Shown here: piece after piece, positions 25,940 to 39,003 of the stretch
Numbering within the stretch: position 1 is the stretch's first letter
Layout: every line of letters begins with the position of its first letter
Program-made: the position numbers and the translations under genes
Origin: JASLEW01 sp035544875
GTDB lineage: Bacteria > Acidobacteriota > Thermoanaerobaculia > Multivoradales > UBA5704
Length of the DNA stretch: 64,000 nucleotides
NCBI GenBank assembly: GCA_035544875.1
Contig: DASZZP010000079.1
Location: forward strand, 1 to 64,000
Direction of reading: 5' to 3'
The notes under the pieces: model-generated
Told to the model about the DNA's origin: nothing
Databases searched by the model: none
Seen by the model: the letters and a program-made list of their open reading frames with translations, nothing else

Positions 25940-27478
25940 TCAGGGGCAGGTCGCGAAGGCGTTGGTGTCTTGCACCGGCGCCGCGGCCTGGTCGAGAGAG
26001 TTGAAGTAGACCCGCGTCTTGCCGCTCATGGTATCGATCACCGTGACCGTGAACTGCACGTTCGTGGTGGCGGCGAAGAAGACCCAGTAGGCGTTGCTGA
26101 CCGGGCAGCCGTTGATCACCTTGATCAGCATCTCGATGTTGCTCGGTCCGAAGAAATAGAAGAGCCCCGAATCGGGAATGCCGGCCAGCGGCACCGTCGT
26201 CCCGACGCCGCTGCCGGAGGCCGTCTTCCAGGCGACCGAGGTCTTGAACCGTCCGCCCAGGCAGAGCGTGTTGGCGTCGGCGGCGCAGGAGATCGGAGGG
26301 GTATCGGTGGCGTCGGTCGCAGCATCGGCCTCGGCGCTGAAGGCCGAGCCCCCGCGATCACTTTCCGCTTGCACCCGGAAACCGTAGCCGGTCGCCGCCT
26401 GCAGGCCGGTCACCGTGGTTTCCGTGGTGCCGGCCGGCAGCAGCGGCACGCCGTTCTGAAAAGGGCTGCCGTCGAGCACCTTGAACAGGATGTGGAAGAG
26501 GCTCTCGTCGGTCGAGTTCCTCTTCCAGGTGAGATGAATCGACGAAGTGGAGGAGCCGGCCGCCACCAGGTTGGAAGGGGCGGCGGGCGCGCTCGCACCG
26601 CCGTCGCTATTGAGAATGGTCAGGATCCCCGTCGAGGGCAAGCCCAGGACGGCTCCTCCGGTCGGATTGCTGAGCGTCAGGTTGACCGTATGGTCGCCGT
26701 CCGCCACGCCGTCGTCGAGGACGGCGACGAAGAAGGCCTTGGACGACGATTCGCCGTCGGCCCAGCTGATCGTGCCGGAGGTCGCCGAGTAGTTGACGCC
26801 GGCCACTCCGGTGCCGTCGCTGGTGGCGTAGTGGACGGTGACCGCGCCGGCGCTGCCGCCATCGCGCAGGACGTGAATCCTACGCGAGCCGTCGTTCTCG
26901 GAGACCACGGCGGGAAGGTCGCCAAACTCGATGTGGCCCGCCGGCGAGGACGGCTGGTCGGCGTCGGCGATCGCCAGGGTGGCCGTCGACTGCCCGAGCG
27001 TCGCCCCGCCGGTCGGGCTGCTGAGCGCCAGGTTGACGGTGTGAGTCCCGTCCTGGACGCCGTCGTCGATCATCGGCACGCTGAAGGCCTGGGGCGTGGA
27101 GTCGCCGTCCGCCCAGCTCAGCGTCCCCGACGCGGGCGTGTAGTTGATGCCGGCGACGGCGGTGCCGTCGCTGGTCGCGTAGTGGACCGAGACCATGCCG
27201 CTGGTGCCGCCGCTGCGCAGCACGACGATGAGGGCGCGGGTGGCGGCCTCGGACGACATGTAGTTCGTGATCTCGAAGCCGATGGATCCGGGCGAGGATG
27301 CCGTCTGCACCGGGTTGGCGCCGGGGAGCCCGGGCTCGCCTGCGGCGCGCTGGAGCCCAGAAGTGGCCGTCAGATCGGGGCCCGCCGGGCGCGCGGACGG
27401 AGCCAGGGCCAGGGCCAGCGAGGTGGCGAGGAGGCCGAACCGTAACAGACGTCCGGATCGATCGCGCTGATTGTGCAT
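25940..27478 (-). CDS. Secreted double Calx-beta / FN3 protein with aromatic C-terminal domain
   Basis: Encodes 512 residues and is a clear paralogue of the preceding gene, without the cupredoxin. Order: signal peptide (1-32), short linker, Calx-beta 1 (about 65-175), Calx-beta 2 (about 180-290), FN3 (about 298-385) and the same 115-residue C-terminal domain (398-512; GLFYFFGPSNIEMLIKVING), over 85 % identical by eye to its neighbour. The repeated YATSDGTAVAGINYTPASGTLSWADGDS-type Calx-beta strands are evident. The tandem arrangement suggests duplication followed by loss or gain of the cupredoxin. Both leader regions share GAGGACTCA and GGTTCTAA or GTTCTAA. Confidence 0.85.
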   Translation of the reverse strand: MHNQRDRSGRLLRFGLLATSLALALAPSARPAGPDLTATSGLQRAAGEPGLPGANPVQTASSPGSIGFEITNYMSSEAATRALIVVLRSGGTSGMVSVHYATSDGTAVAGINYTPASGTLSWADGDSTPQAFSVPMIDDGVQDGTHTVNLALSSPTGGATLGQSTATLAIADADQPSSPAGHIEFGDLPAVVSENDGSRRIHVLRDGGSAGAVTVHYATSDGTGVAGVNYSATSGTISWADGESSSKAFFVAVLDDGVADGDHTVNLTLSNPTGGAVLGLPSTGILTILNSDGGASAPAAPSNLVAAGSSTSSIHLTWKRNSTDESLFHILFKVLDGSPFQNGVPLLPAGTTETTVTGLQAATGYGFRVQAESDRGGSAFSAEADAATDATDTPPISCAADANTLCLGGRFKTSVAWKTASGSGVGTTVPLAGIPDSGLFYFFGPSNIEMLIKVINGCPVSNAYWVFFAATTNVQFTVTVIDTMSGKTRVYFNSLDQAAAPVQDTNAFATCP

Positions 27479-27783
27479 GGGGTCTTGACGTTTAGGTCTA
27501 CCAGGTGAGTCCTCACTCTGGCTCTAAGGTTCTAAACTGGCGGAAAATGCACCTGGCCGGCCGGCAGCTCTGCGCGCAGGGACCGTGACCGCCGGGCATC
27601 CAAACTTTTGTTGCCCGGAGGAGCCTGAGGACCGCGGCGCGCCTGCGGGGCTGCGCGGAGGCGCCGCGGCTCGCCAGGCGAGACGGTGCAGCCGCGCCCG
27701 CGGAGCGGGGCGCTCCGCGGCGCGGCGGCGAGCGGTTGGGTGGGGGAGAGGCCAGGCAGGCGAGGCGGGTCGAAAGCGAGGCG
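27479..27783. other. 305-bp intergenic region with strong hairpin
   Basis: Lies between the start of the Calx-beta gene and the end of the next minus-strand gene. It holds a perfect 10-bp GC hairpin (27698-27720) and a second inverted repeat around GCCGGGCATCC...TTGCCCGG. No reading frame of known type was seen. Confidence 0.5.
27698..27720 (-). terminator. GC hairpin, possible terminator of the 27784-28407 gene
   Basis: Perfect stem CCGCGGAGCG / CGCTCCGCGG with a GGG loop, 63 bp beyond the stop of the minus-strand gene. No T-tract follows, so the terminator role is uncertain. Confidence 0.4.
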
Positions 27784-28407
27784 TCAGCGCGATTCGGGCC
27801 GCCGGTCGACCCACATACGCACGGTCTCGTGGTCGCCGTCGACGGTCATCAGCTCACCCTGACCTTCCTGGGCGAGCGCCTCGAGGGCGGCCACGACGTT
27901 GAAGCGGTCGCCCTCGCCCGACAGCAGGGCGCTGACCACCGACAGCGGCATCCTGACCTCGACCTGGCCGCCCGGCCGGTTATGGCCGGGCGGCACTTCC
28001 CGGAGGTCGCTCCGCAAGCTGCGGCGGCCCTTGTCGGCGGTGTCGGCGGCATGGGCGGCATGGAGCAACAAGAAGCGGCCGCTCTTCGCCACCCGCAGCT
28101 TGCCGTCGCGGCCGTCGACGGTGACGAAGGTGGCGTCGTCGAGGCCGCGGACCTGGTTCCAGATCCGCCGCAGGTCGGCCACCGAGAGGTCCTGGTCGTC
28201 GATGCGCAGCTGGCCGGAGGTGCGGCTCTCGGCCGGCAGCAGCGGGGTCGCCGCCTGGACCACCGAGAGCGGCAGGTTGACCGTCACCTTGCTGTCCTCG
28301 GCACGGTCGTGGACCTTGTGCAGCCAGAGGTCGGTCGCGAACGTGGGCCGGGCCGCTGCGCTGCCGAGCGTCAGCAGGGTGAGCGCCAAGATTCGATTAC
28401 GGGTCAT
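27784..28407 (-). CDS. Secreted protein with two related halves, unknown function
   Basis: Encodes 207 residues with a signal peptide (MTRNRILALTLLTLGSAAARPTFA). The mature part has two similar halves: VNLPLSVVQA...FVTVDGRDGKLRV (about 42-108) and VRMPLSVVSA...LMTVDGDHETVRMWV (about 152-202), an internal duplication. The linker between them (SDLREVPPGHNRPGGQVE) is encoded by a 28-nt REP-like hairpin with its flanks, so the repeat inserted in frame. No family was recognised. TAGGAG about nine bases before ATG 28407 supports the start. Confidence 0.72.
   Translation of the reverse strand: MTRNRILALTLLTLGSAAARPTFATDLWLHKVHDRAEDSKVTVNLPLSVVQAATPLLPAESRTSGQLRIDDQDLSVADLRRIWNQVRGLDDATFVTVDGRDGKLRVAKSGRFLLLHAAHAADTADKGRRSLRSDLREVPPGHNRPGGQVEVRMPLSVVSALLSGEGDRFNVVAALEALAQEGQGELMTVDGDHETVRMWVDRRPESR
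27967..27994 (+). repeat. 28-nt REP-like hairpin, copy 2, inside a coding sequence
   Basis: Perfect 11-bp stem GCCGCCCGGCC / GGCCGGGCGGC around the loop GGTTAT, followed by ACTTCCCGGAGGTCG. It lies in the inter-domain linker of the 207-residue secreted protein. Confidence 0.7.
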
Positions 28408-28652
28408 CGCTCGTCTCCTATGTCGATCTCGCGTGAGCGCCGTCTCCGCCTCTCAGACGACTGGCGGGGAAGGAAAGTTTCAGCAGCCGACCCGGGGCGC
28501 GAGTAGAATCCGGCTTTGAGGAAGGAGGTCGGCGGCGGGCGGTCTAAGATGAAATTCGCCGTGCGCCAGGGGAGGGGGCGTCCCCGACCTCCGGGGAGTG
28601 CCGGTCTGGCCACCGAGGCCAGCCGGCCTTCCCCCCCGGCGCCGCCGGGCAG

Positions 28653-28680
28653 GCCGCCCGTCCGGCTATGGCCGGGCGGC
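28653..28680 (+). repeat. 28-nt REP-like hairpin, copy 3
   Basis: Arms GCCGCCCGTCC / GGCCGGGCGGC with loop GGCTAT and one mismatch, followed by ACTCCTCGGAAGTCG. Nested in the second insertion of the dispersed element. Confidence 0.65.
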
Positions 28681-28816
28681 ACTCCTCGGAAGTCGGGACC
28701 CGGCGGCTTCCGACGACCGGGAAGGGGACTCGCGGGGTTGCGGGGGGCGATCCGATCGATGCTTCGAGTAGGCCTCGACCGGCACATCGCAGCGCCGTTT
28801 CCGACCTCCGGGAAGT

Positions 28817-28844
28817 GCCGCACGTCCATAGCCGGACGTGCGGC
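28817..28844 (-). repeat. 28-nt REP-like hairpin, copy 4 (inverted)
   Basis: Perfect stem GCCGCACGTCC / GGACGTGCGGC with loop ATAGCC, the reverse complement of the GGCTAT loop of copy 3, and preceded by CTCCGGGAAGT. Stem positions differ from copy 2 as complementary pairs (C-G to A-T, G-C to T-A), keeping the helix. Confidence 0.7.
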
Positions 28845-28952
28845 CGAGCTGCCGGAAGTGCCGCAACAGGCGAAAGCTGCGGCATCCCTCGGGATCGGCA
28901 CCGCCGGCGAGAACTAGGACGGAAGGTGGCCGGCCAGCGAAACGGAGAGGGG

Positions 28953-31043
28953 ATGAGCGAGATCGAGGGCAGACGGCGGGTGGTGATCGAGAAGCTGCGG
29001 CCGCAGATCGACGGCGGGCGGTTCGCGATCAAGCGCGTGGTTGGCGAGGTGGTGGAGATCGAGGTCAGCGTCTTCGCCGACGGGCACGACTCGCTCACCT
29101 GCCTGCTGCTGCACCGGCCAGAGCGGGCTGGGCGGTGGACCGAGACGCTGCTCGAGGAGCTCGGCAACGACCGCTTCCGGGCGGCCTTCACGGTGACCGA
29201 GATCGGGCGCTGGCTCTATACGGTGACCGCCTGGGTGGACCGCTTCCACACCTGGCGGCGCGATCTGCGCAAGCGGCTGGATGCGGGCCAGGACGTGGCG
29301 CTCGACCTGCTGGCGGGCGCGGCGCTGGTCGGCGCGGCGGGCGAGCGGGCGCGGGCCGGCGGGCGGCGCGCCGACGCGCGGGTGCTCGCCGGTCTGGCCA
29401 AGGCGCTGGAGCAGGGCAAGGAAGGCGAGGCGCGGCTGCGCCTGGCGCTCGATCTCGAGCTGGCGCAGCTGATGGACCGCTACGCCGACCGCGAGCATGC
29501 CGTCTTCCACGACCGCGAGCTGGCGGTGGTGGTCGACCGCGAGCGGGCCCGCTTCTCGACCTGGTACGAGATGTTCCCCCGCTCCTGCTCGCCGGAGCCG
29601 GGCCGCCACGGCACGTTGCGCGACTGCGCCGCGCGGCTGCCCTACGTCGCCGGGATGGGCTTCGACGTCCTGTACCTGCCGCCCATCCACCCCATCGGCC
29701 GCACTCACCGCAAGGGCAAGAACAACAGCCCGCAAGCCGGCCCCGGCGACGTCGGCAGCCCGTGGGCGATCGGTTCCGCGGAGGGGGGCCACAAGTCGAT
29801 CCACCCGCAGCTGGGCACCGCGGAAGACTTCCGCTGGCTGGTGGCGCAGGCGCGCGACCATGGCCTCGAGGTGGCCCTCGACGTCGCCTTCCAGTGCTCG
29901 CCCGACCACCCCTACGTCGCCGAGCATCCGGAGTGGTTCCGCAAGCGCCCCGACGGCGCGATCCAGTACGCCGAGAACCCGCCCAAAAAGTACGAGGACA
30001 TCTATCCCTTCGACTTCGAGTGCGACAGTTGGTGGGAGCTCTGGCAGGAGCTCAAGAGCATCTTCGATCACTGGATCGGCGAAGGGGTGCGGATCTTCCG
30101 CGTCGACAACCCGCACACCAAGCCGTTCGTGTTCTGGGAGTGGCTGATCGCCGAGATCAAGCGCGAGCAGCCGCAGGTCCTCTTCCTCGGCGAGGCATTC
30201 ACCCGCCCGCACCTGATGTATCGGCTCGCCAAGCTCGGCTTCACCCAGTCGTACAACTACTTTCCGTGGCGCACCACACGCTTCGAGCTGAGCGAGTACT
30301 TCGCCGAGCTGACCAGGACCGAGATCGCCGAATACTTCCGTCCCAGCCTGTGGCCGAACACCCCGGACATCCTGACCGAGCAGCTGCAGTTCGGCGGCCG
30401 CCCCGCCTTCATCCAGCGCCTGGTCCTGGCTGCCACCCTGGGCGCGAGCTACGGCATCTACGGTCCGGCCTTCGAGCTGCAGCTCGCGCAGCCGCGCGAG
30501 CGCGGCAGCGAGGAGTACCTCGACTCGGAGAAATACGAGCTGCGCCACTGGGACCTGGCGGCGCCGGGCAGCCTGCGCGAGCTGATCGCCCTCCTCAACC
30601 GGGCACGGCGGGAGAACGCGGCGCTGCAGAGCAACGCCGGTTTGCGTTTCCACCCGACCGACAACGAGCAGCTCCTGTGCTACAGCAAGACGGTGCCGGG
30701 AACTGCGGCCGCGGCCGCGGCCCCGTCCTCGGGGTGGGCCGGCGCTGCCGAGCCGTTCCATCGCGCGCGCTCCCCGGGCGGCGCCGGCGCCGACAGCGCG
30801 GTGCTGGTGGTGGTCAACCTCGACCCCCACCACGTGCAGTCCGGATGGCTGGAGCTGGCGCTGCCCGAGCTCGGGCTGCCGGGGGACCGTCCGTTCCAGG
30901 TCCATGACCTGCTGACCGGGGCGCGCTACCTCTGGCACGGCTCGCGCAGCTTCGTGCGGCTCGATCCGCAGCAGGTGCCGGCGCACCTGTTCAAGGTGCG
31001 GCGGCGGGTGAGGTCGGAGCGCGATTTCGACTATTTCCAGTGA
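28953..31043 (+). CDS. glgE: GlgE, alpha-1,4-glucan:maltose-1-phosphate maltosyltransferase
   Basis: Encodes 696 residues, typical for GlgE. The N-terminal beta-sandwich and helical insertion domain are followed by a GH13_3 barrel with YEMFPRSCSPEPGRHGTL, LPPIHPIGRTHRKGKNN, the nucleophile Asp385 (FRVDNPHTKP) and the acid/base Glu414 (LFLGEAFTRP); the 29-residue spacing is that of characterised GlgE. The enzyme transfers maltosyl units from maltose-1-phosphate to the non-reducing end of alpha-glucans. A short Ala-rich low-complexity insert (about 588-610) interrupts the C-terminal domain. First gene of a five-gene operon; GGAGAGG precedes ATG 28953. An expanded repeat element occupies its upstream region. 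Confidence 0.96.
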   Translation: MSEIEGRRRVVIEKLRPQIDGGRFAIKRVVGEVVEIEVSVFADGHDSLTCLLLHRPERAGRWTETLLEELGNDRFRAAFTVTEIGRWLYTVTAWVDRFHTWRRDLRKRLDAGQDVALDLLAGAALVGAAGERARAGGRRADARVLAGLAKALEQGKEGEARLRLALDLELAQLMDRYADREHAVFHDRELAVVVDRERARFSTWYEMFPRSCSPEPGRHGTLRDCAARLPYVAGMGFDVLYLPPIHPIGRTHRKGKNNSPQAGPGDVGSPWAIGSAEGGHKSIHPQLGTAEDFRWLVAQARDHGLEVALDVAFQCSPDHPYVAEHPEWFRKRPDGAIQYAENPPKKYEDIYPFDFECDSWWELWQELKSIFDHWIGEGVRIFRVDNPHTKPFVFWEWLIAEIKREQPQVLFLGEAFTRPHLMYRLAKLGFTQSYNYFPWRTTRFELSEYFAELTRTEIAEYFRPSLWPNTPDILTEQLQFGGRPAFIQRLVLAATLGASYGIYGPAFELQLAQPRERGSEEYLDSEKYELRHWDLAAPGSLRELIALLNRARRENAALQSNAGLRFHPTDNEQLLCYSKTVPGTAAAAAAPSSGWAGAAEPFHRARSPGGAGADSAVLVVVNLDPHHVQSGWLELALPELGLPGDRPFQVHDLLTGARYLWHGSRSFVRLDPQQVPAHLFKVRRRVRSERDFDYFQ

Positions 31044-31071
31044 GCGATCCCGCGGGCGCCTTGGAGACTCG

Positions 31072-34857
<3,786 letters not shown>

Positions 34858-34876
34858 AAGGGGCAGGGCCCAGCAG

Positions 34877-36973
34877 TTGGCGAACGAAACTCTGCGGGCC
34901 CTCGCCCATCTGTACGGAGTGCAGACCTCGTATCACGATGCCTGGGGCCGCCTGGTCGAGGCGGGCGAGGAGCCGCTGCTGGCCGTCCTCGCGGCGCTTG
35001 GCAGCCCGCTCTCGGAGATGGCCGAGGTCGGCGAGGCATTGGCCTTCCGCCGCGACGAGCTGGCCGCGCGCCTGGTGCCGCCGGCGCTGGTGGCCTGGGA
35101 CGGGCGGCTGTCCGGCGTGCCGCTGCGCGTCGCTCCCGGCGAGGAGCGCGGCGTCCTCGCCTGCCACCTCGATCTCGAAGCAGGCGAGCGGCGCGCCTGG
35201 ACCTGCGAGGTCGAGAGTCTCGCCGCCGCGGACCACGGAGATCGGTGGCTGGCGCTGCCGGATGATCTCCCGCCGGGCTATCACACCCTGCATCTGAAGC
35301 TCGGCGGGAGGGCGGCCGAGGCGCGAGTGATCGCCGCGCCGGCGCGCTTCTATCTCGGCGACGGCCGGCCGCGGTGGGGCGTCTTCCTGCCGCTCTATGC
35401 GCTGCGCACGGCGCGCGGCTGGGGGGCGGGAGATCTCACCGACCTCGAGGCGCTCGCCGGCTGGACGGCGGCGCTCGGCGGCGGCGCGGTGGCGACCCTG
35501 CCGCTGCTCGCCTCGTTCCTCGATGCGCCGGCCGAACCCAGCCCGTACGCTCCCGCCTCGCGCCTGTTCTGGAATGAGCTCTACCTCGACCCGCAGCGCC
35601 TCCCCGAGGCTGCCCTCTGCCCGGCGGCGCGGCGCCTCCTCGAATCGCCGGAGATCGACGGCGAGCGGCGCGCCCTGGCCGCCCAGCCGCTGGTCGACTA
35701 TCCGCGGCTGGCGATTTTGAAGCGGCGTCTGCTCGAAGAGATGGCGCTGTGGTTCTGGAGCCAGACGGGGCCGCGCCGCGCGGAGCTCGAGGCCTTCCTC
35801 GCCGCACGCCCCGAGCTGGCGAGCTTTGCCGCCTTCCGCGCCGTCGGCGACCGCCGCGGCGAGAGCTGGCAAGGATGGCCGGAGCGGCTGCGCCTGGGGA
35901 CGCTCGCTCCCGCCGACTATGACGAGGAGGACTATCGCTATCACCTCTGGGTGCAGTGGGCGGCAGAGTCGCAGATGCAGGAGGTGGCGGGCGCGGCGCG
36001 CCGGCAGGGAGCGGCTCTCGCTCTCGATCTGCCGCTTGGCGTCCATGCGAGCTCTTTCGACGTCTGGAGGGAGCGCGACCTCTTTGCCGACGGCGTGGCC
36101 GCGGGCGCTCCGCCGGACCTCTTTTTCACCCAGGGTCAGAATTGGGGCTTCCCGCCGCTGCAGCCCGAGCGGCTGCGCGAACGCGGCTATGACCACCTGA
36201 TCGCCTGCTTGCGCCATCACCTGGCGCACGCCGGGATGCTGCGCATCGACCACGTGATGCAGCTGCACCGGTTGTTCTGGGTGCCGCAGGGCATGGCAGC
36301 GGGCGACGGCGTCTATGTGCGCTACCCGGCCGAGGAGCTGTACGCCGTCCTGGCGCTCGAGTCGCACCGGCATCGTGCGATGATCGTCGGCGAGAACCTG
36401 GGCACCGTGCCGCCGGAGGTGGGCGAAGCGATGGCGCGCCACCAGATGCTCGGCATGTACGTCGTGCAGTACGAGCTGGCGCCGGCGGAGGCCGGCCCGG
36501 GCGCGCTGCAGCGTCCGCCGCCGGCGCTGTCGGTGGCCAGCCTCAACACCCACGACATGCCGACCTTTCGCGGCTTCTGGGAAGGACGCGACATCGAGGA
36601 GCTGCGGCGGCTCGGCTTCTTCGACGCCGCGCAGGCGCAGGCCGAGCGCGACCGCCGCGCCGCGCAGCGCGAGCGGCTGGCCGCCGCCCTGCCCCCCCGC
36701 CTGCGGGCGGCGGCGGAGCGCGGCGGCGACCGCCGCCAGGCGGTGCTCGAGGCGTTGCTGGAGGAGCTGGCCGCGGGGCCGGCGCATCTGCTGCTGATCA
36801 ATCTCGAGGACCTGTGGGGCGAGAGCGAGCCGCAGAACGTGCCGGGCACCCAGCAGGAGCGCCCCAACTGGCGGCGCAAGGCGCGGCTGACTCTCGAGGA
36901 GCTTGCGGCCCATCCCGACCTGATTGCGCTGCTGCGCCGCATCGACGATCTGCGGAGAAAGGGGAGAGCGTGA
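34877..36973 (+). CDS. malQ: 4-alpha-glucanotransferase (amylomaltase)
   Basis: Encodes 698 residues from TTG 34877, which gives the family N-terminus (ANETLRALAHLYGVQTSYHDAWG). An alternative ATG at 34793 would overlap treS by 65 bp and add a run of Arg/His. GH77 motifs: GAGDLTDLEAL, PYAPASRLFWNELYLDP, QWAAESQMQEV, the nucleophile Asp in MLRIDHVMQLHRLFWVP, and the acid/base Glu in MIVGENLGTVP; SVASLNTHDMPTFRGFW follows. MalQ moves maltooligosaccharide segments between glucans in the cytoplasm. Here it may trim or recycle chains of the GlgE glucan. Two bases separate it from glgB. Confidence 0.94.
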   Translation: MANETLRALAHLYGVQTSYHDAWGRLVEAGEEPLLAVLAALGSPLSEMAEVGEALAFRRDELAARLVPPALVAWDGRLSGVPLRVAPGEERGVLACHLDLEAGERRAWTCEVESLAAADHGDRWLALPDDLPPGYHTLHLKLGGRAAEARVIAAPARFYLGDGRPRWGVFLPLYALRTARGWGAGDLTDLEALAGWTAALGGGAVATLPLLASFLDAPAEPSPYAPASRLFWNELYLDPQRLPEAALCPAARRLLESPEIDGERRALAAQPLVDYPRLAILKRRLLEEMALWFWSQTGPRRAELEAFLAARPELASFAAFRAVGDRRGESWQGWPERLRLGTLAPADYDEEDYRYHLWVQWAAESQMQEVAGAARRQGAALALDLPLGVHASSFDVWRERDLFADGVAAGAPPDLFFTQGQNWGFPPLQPERLRERGYDHLIACLRHHLAHAGMLRIDHVMQLHRLFWVPQGMAAGDGVYVRYPAEELYAVLALESHRHRAMIVGENLGTVPPEVGEAMARHQMLGMYVVQYELAPAEAGPGALQRPPPALSVASLNTHDMPTFRGFWEGRDIEELRRLGFFDAAQAQAERDRRAAQRERLAAALPPRLRAAAERGGDRRQAVLEALLEELAAGPAHLLLINLEDLWGESEPQNVPGTQQERPNWRRKARLTLEELAAHPDLIALLRRIDDLRRKGRA

Positions 36974-36975
36974 CG

Positions 36976-39003
36976 ATGAGCTCGGAGTCGCCGATCAGCG
37001 AGCAGGATCTCTACCTGTTCAACGAGGGGACGCACTACCGCCTGCACGAGCGGCTCGGCGCGCACCCTCGCCTGGCCGGGGCGGCGGAGGCCGGCGCCAC
37101 CGCCGGGACGGGGGCGGCTGGGGCGGCAGGGACCCACTTCGCGGTCTGGGCGCCCAACGCGCAGTTCGTGTCGGTGATCGGCGACTGGAACGGCTGGAAC
37201 AAGGGGGCCGATCCGCTGGCGCGGCGCGGCGGCTCGGGAATCTGGGAAGGGTTCGTGCCCGGAGTTGGCGGCGGGGCGCGCTACAAGTACCACATCGCCT
37301 CGCGCTACCGCGGCTACCGAGTCGACAAGGCGGACCCCTTCGCCTTCTGCGCCGAGACGCCGCCGCGCCAGGCCTCGGTGGTGTGGGAGCTCGACTACCG
37401 GTGGGGCGACGGCGAGTGGCTGGCCGGGCGGCGCGAGCGCCAGTCGCTCGCGGCGCCGATCTCGATCTACGAGCTGCACCTGGGCTCGTGGCGCCGCGTC
37501 CCCGAAGCCGGCAACCGCTCGCTCGGCTACCGCGAGATCGCGCCCTTGCTCGCCGCCCACCTGAAGCGGCTGGGCTTCACCCACGTCGAGCTGATGCCGA
37601 TCATGGAGCATCCGTTCTACGGCTCCTGGGGCTACCAGACCACCGGCTACTTCGCCCCCACCAGGCGCTACGGCACGCCGCAGGACCTGATGTACCTGAT
37701 CGATACCCTGCACCAGGAGGGGATTGGGGTGATCCTCGACTGGGTCCCCTCGCACTTTCCGACCGACGAGCACGGCCTGGGCTTCTTCGACGGCACCCAC
37801 CTCTACGAGCACGCCGATCCGCGCCAGGGCTTCCAGCCCGACTGGGGGAGCCTCATCTTCAACTATGGGCGGCGGGAGGTGCGGAGCTTCATGATCAGCA
37901 GCGCCGCCTTCTGGCTGGAGAAGTACCACGCCGACGGGCTGCGCATCGACGCCGTCGCCTCGATGCTCTACCTCGACTACTCGCGGCAGCCGGGCGAGTG
38001 GCTGCCCAACGTCCATGGCGGGCGCGAGAACCTGGAGGCGATCGAGTTCCTGCGCGAGCTCAATGGCGAGGTCTACCTCAGCTTCCCCGGCTGCCAGACC
38101 TTCGCCGAGGAATCGACCGCCTGGCCGATGGTGTCGCGCCCCGCCTACCTGGGCGGCCTCGGCTTCGGCTTCAAGTGGGACATGGGCTGGATGCACGACA
38201 CTCTCGACTACCTGGAGAAGGACCCGATCTATCGCCGGTTCCACCAGAACCTGCTCACCTTTCGCGGCATCTACGCCTGGAGCGAGAATTTCGTGCTGCC
38301 GCTGTCGCACGACGAGGTGGTCTACGGCAAGGGCTCGCTGGCCGCCAAGATGCCCGGCGATCAATGGCAGGGGCTCGCCAACCTGCGCCTGCTGCTGGCG
38401 TGGATGTACGCCCAGCCGGGCAAGAAGCTGCTTTTCATGGGGGCGGAGCTCGGGCAGTGGCGGGAGTGGAATCACGAGGCCAGCCTCGACTGGCACCTGC
38501 TCGACGAGCCGGCGCATGCCGGCCTCTGCCGCTGGCTCGAGGACCTCAACCGGCTCTACCGGGAGGAGCCGGCGATGCACCAGCTCGACGCCGGGCGCGA
38601 GGGCTTCGCCTGGATCGACGGCACCGACAACGAGAACAGCGTGCTGGCATTCGCGCGGCACGGCCGGGCGCCCGCGGCGCCGGTGGTCGCGGTCTTCAAC
38701 TTCACGCCGATGCCGCGCACCAACTACCGCATCGGCGTGCCGGGCGGTGGCACCTGGCGCGAGCTGCTCAACAGCGACAGCCCGCACTACGGCGGCAGCG
38801 GGCAAGGCAACTTCGGCAGCGTCGATGCCGCGCCGGTGCCGCTCCACGGCCTGACGCACTCGCTCACCCTGACGCTGCCGCCGCTCGGCGCCCTGTTCCT
38901 CCAGAGCCGGCAGGCGGCCGAGGAGGACGCGGAGGCCGCGGAAACCCGGCAGGCCGAGGAGGCCGCGGAAGGCCAGCAGGCCGGGGAGCTCGAGGAAGCC
39001 TGA
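36976..39003 (+). CDS. glgB: 1,4-alpha-glucan branching enzyme
   Basis: Encodes 675 residues. N-terminal CBM48 (FAVWAPNAQFVSVIGDWNGWN) is followed by the GH13_9 barrel with HLGSWRR, DWVPSHFPTDEHGLGFFDGT, the nucleophile Asp325 (GLRIDAVASMLY), the acid/base Glu in FAEEST (378-379) and LSHDEVVYGKGSL. It makes alpha-1,6 branches in the glucan extended by GlgE. The last 35 residues are an acidic Glu/Ala-rich tail absent from most GlgB proteins. ATG 36976 lies seven bases after GGGGAGAG; a GTG at 36970 is too close to that site. Its stop overlaps the next start by one base (TGATG). Confidence 0.96.
   Translation: MSSESPISEQDLYLFNEGTHYRLHERLGAHPRLAGAAEAGATAGTGAAGAAGTHFAVWAPNAQFVSVIGDWNGWNKGADPLARRGGSGIWEGFVPGVGGGARYKYHIASRYRGYRVDKADPFAFCAETPPRQASVVWELDYRWGDGEWLAGRRERQSLAAPISIYELHLGSWRRVPEAGNRSLGYREIAPLLAAHLKRLGFTHVELMPIMEHPFYGSWGYQTTGYFAPTRRYGTPQDLMYLIDTLHQEGIGVILDWVPSHFPTDEHGLGFFDGTHLYEHADPRQGFQPDWGSLIFNYGRREVRSFMISSAAFWLEKYHADGLRIDAVASMLYLDYSRQPGEWLPNVHGGRENLEAIEFLRELNGEVYLSFPGCQTFAEESTAWPMVSRPAYLGGLGFGFKWDMGWMHDTLDYLEKDPIYRRFHQNLLTFRGIYAWSENFVLPLSHDEVVYGKGSLAAKMPGDQWQGLANLRLLLAWMYAQPGKKLLFMGAELGQWREWNHEASLDWHLLDEPAHAGLCRWLEDLNRLYREEPAMHQLDAGREGFAWIDGTDNENSVLAFARHGRAPAAPVVAVFNFTPMPRTNYRIGVPGGGTWRELLNSDSPHYGGSGQGNFGSVDAAPVPLHGLTHSLTLTLPPLGALFLQSRQAAEEDAEAAETRQAEEAAEGQQAGELEEA

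Larger units (their letters stand above)
28548..28917 (+). repeat. Dispersed intergenic element, copy 2, expanded by nested hairpin units
   Basis: Starts GATGAAATTCGCC. The core blocks GGGGAGGGGGCGTCCCC, GCGGGGTTGCGGGGGGCGAT, GCTTCGAGTAGGCC and ACATCGCAGCGCCGTTT are present, and the tail CATCCCTCGGGATCGGCACC resumes at 28883. Three insertions split it: 28586-28628, 28640-28719 and 28801-28882. Each contains a 28-nt-type hairpin with flanks GACCTCCGGG-AGTGCC or reverse. It lies between the divergent secreted-protein gene and glgE. Confidence 0.8.
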
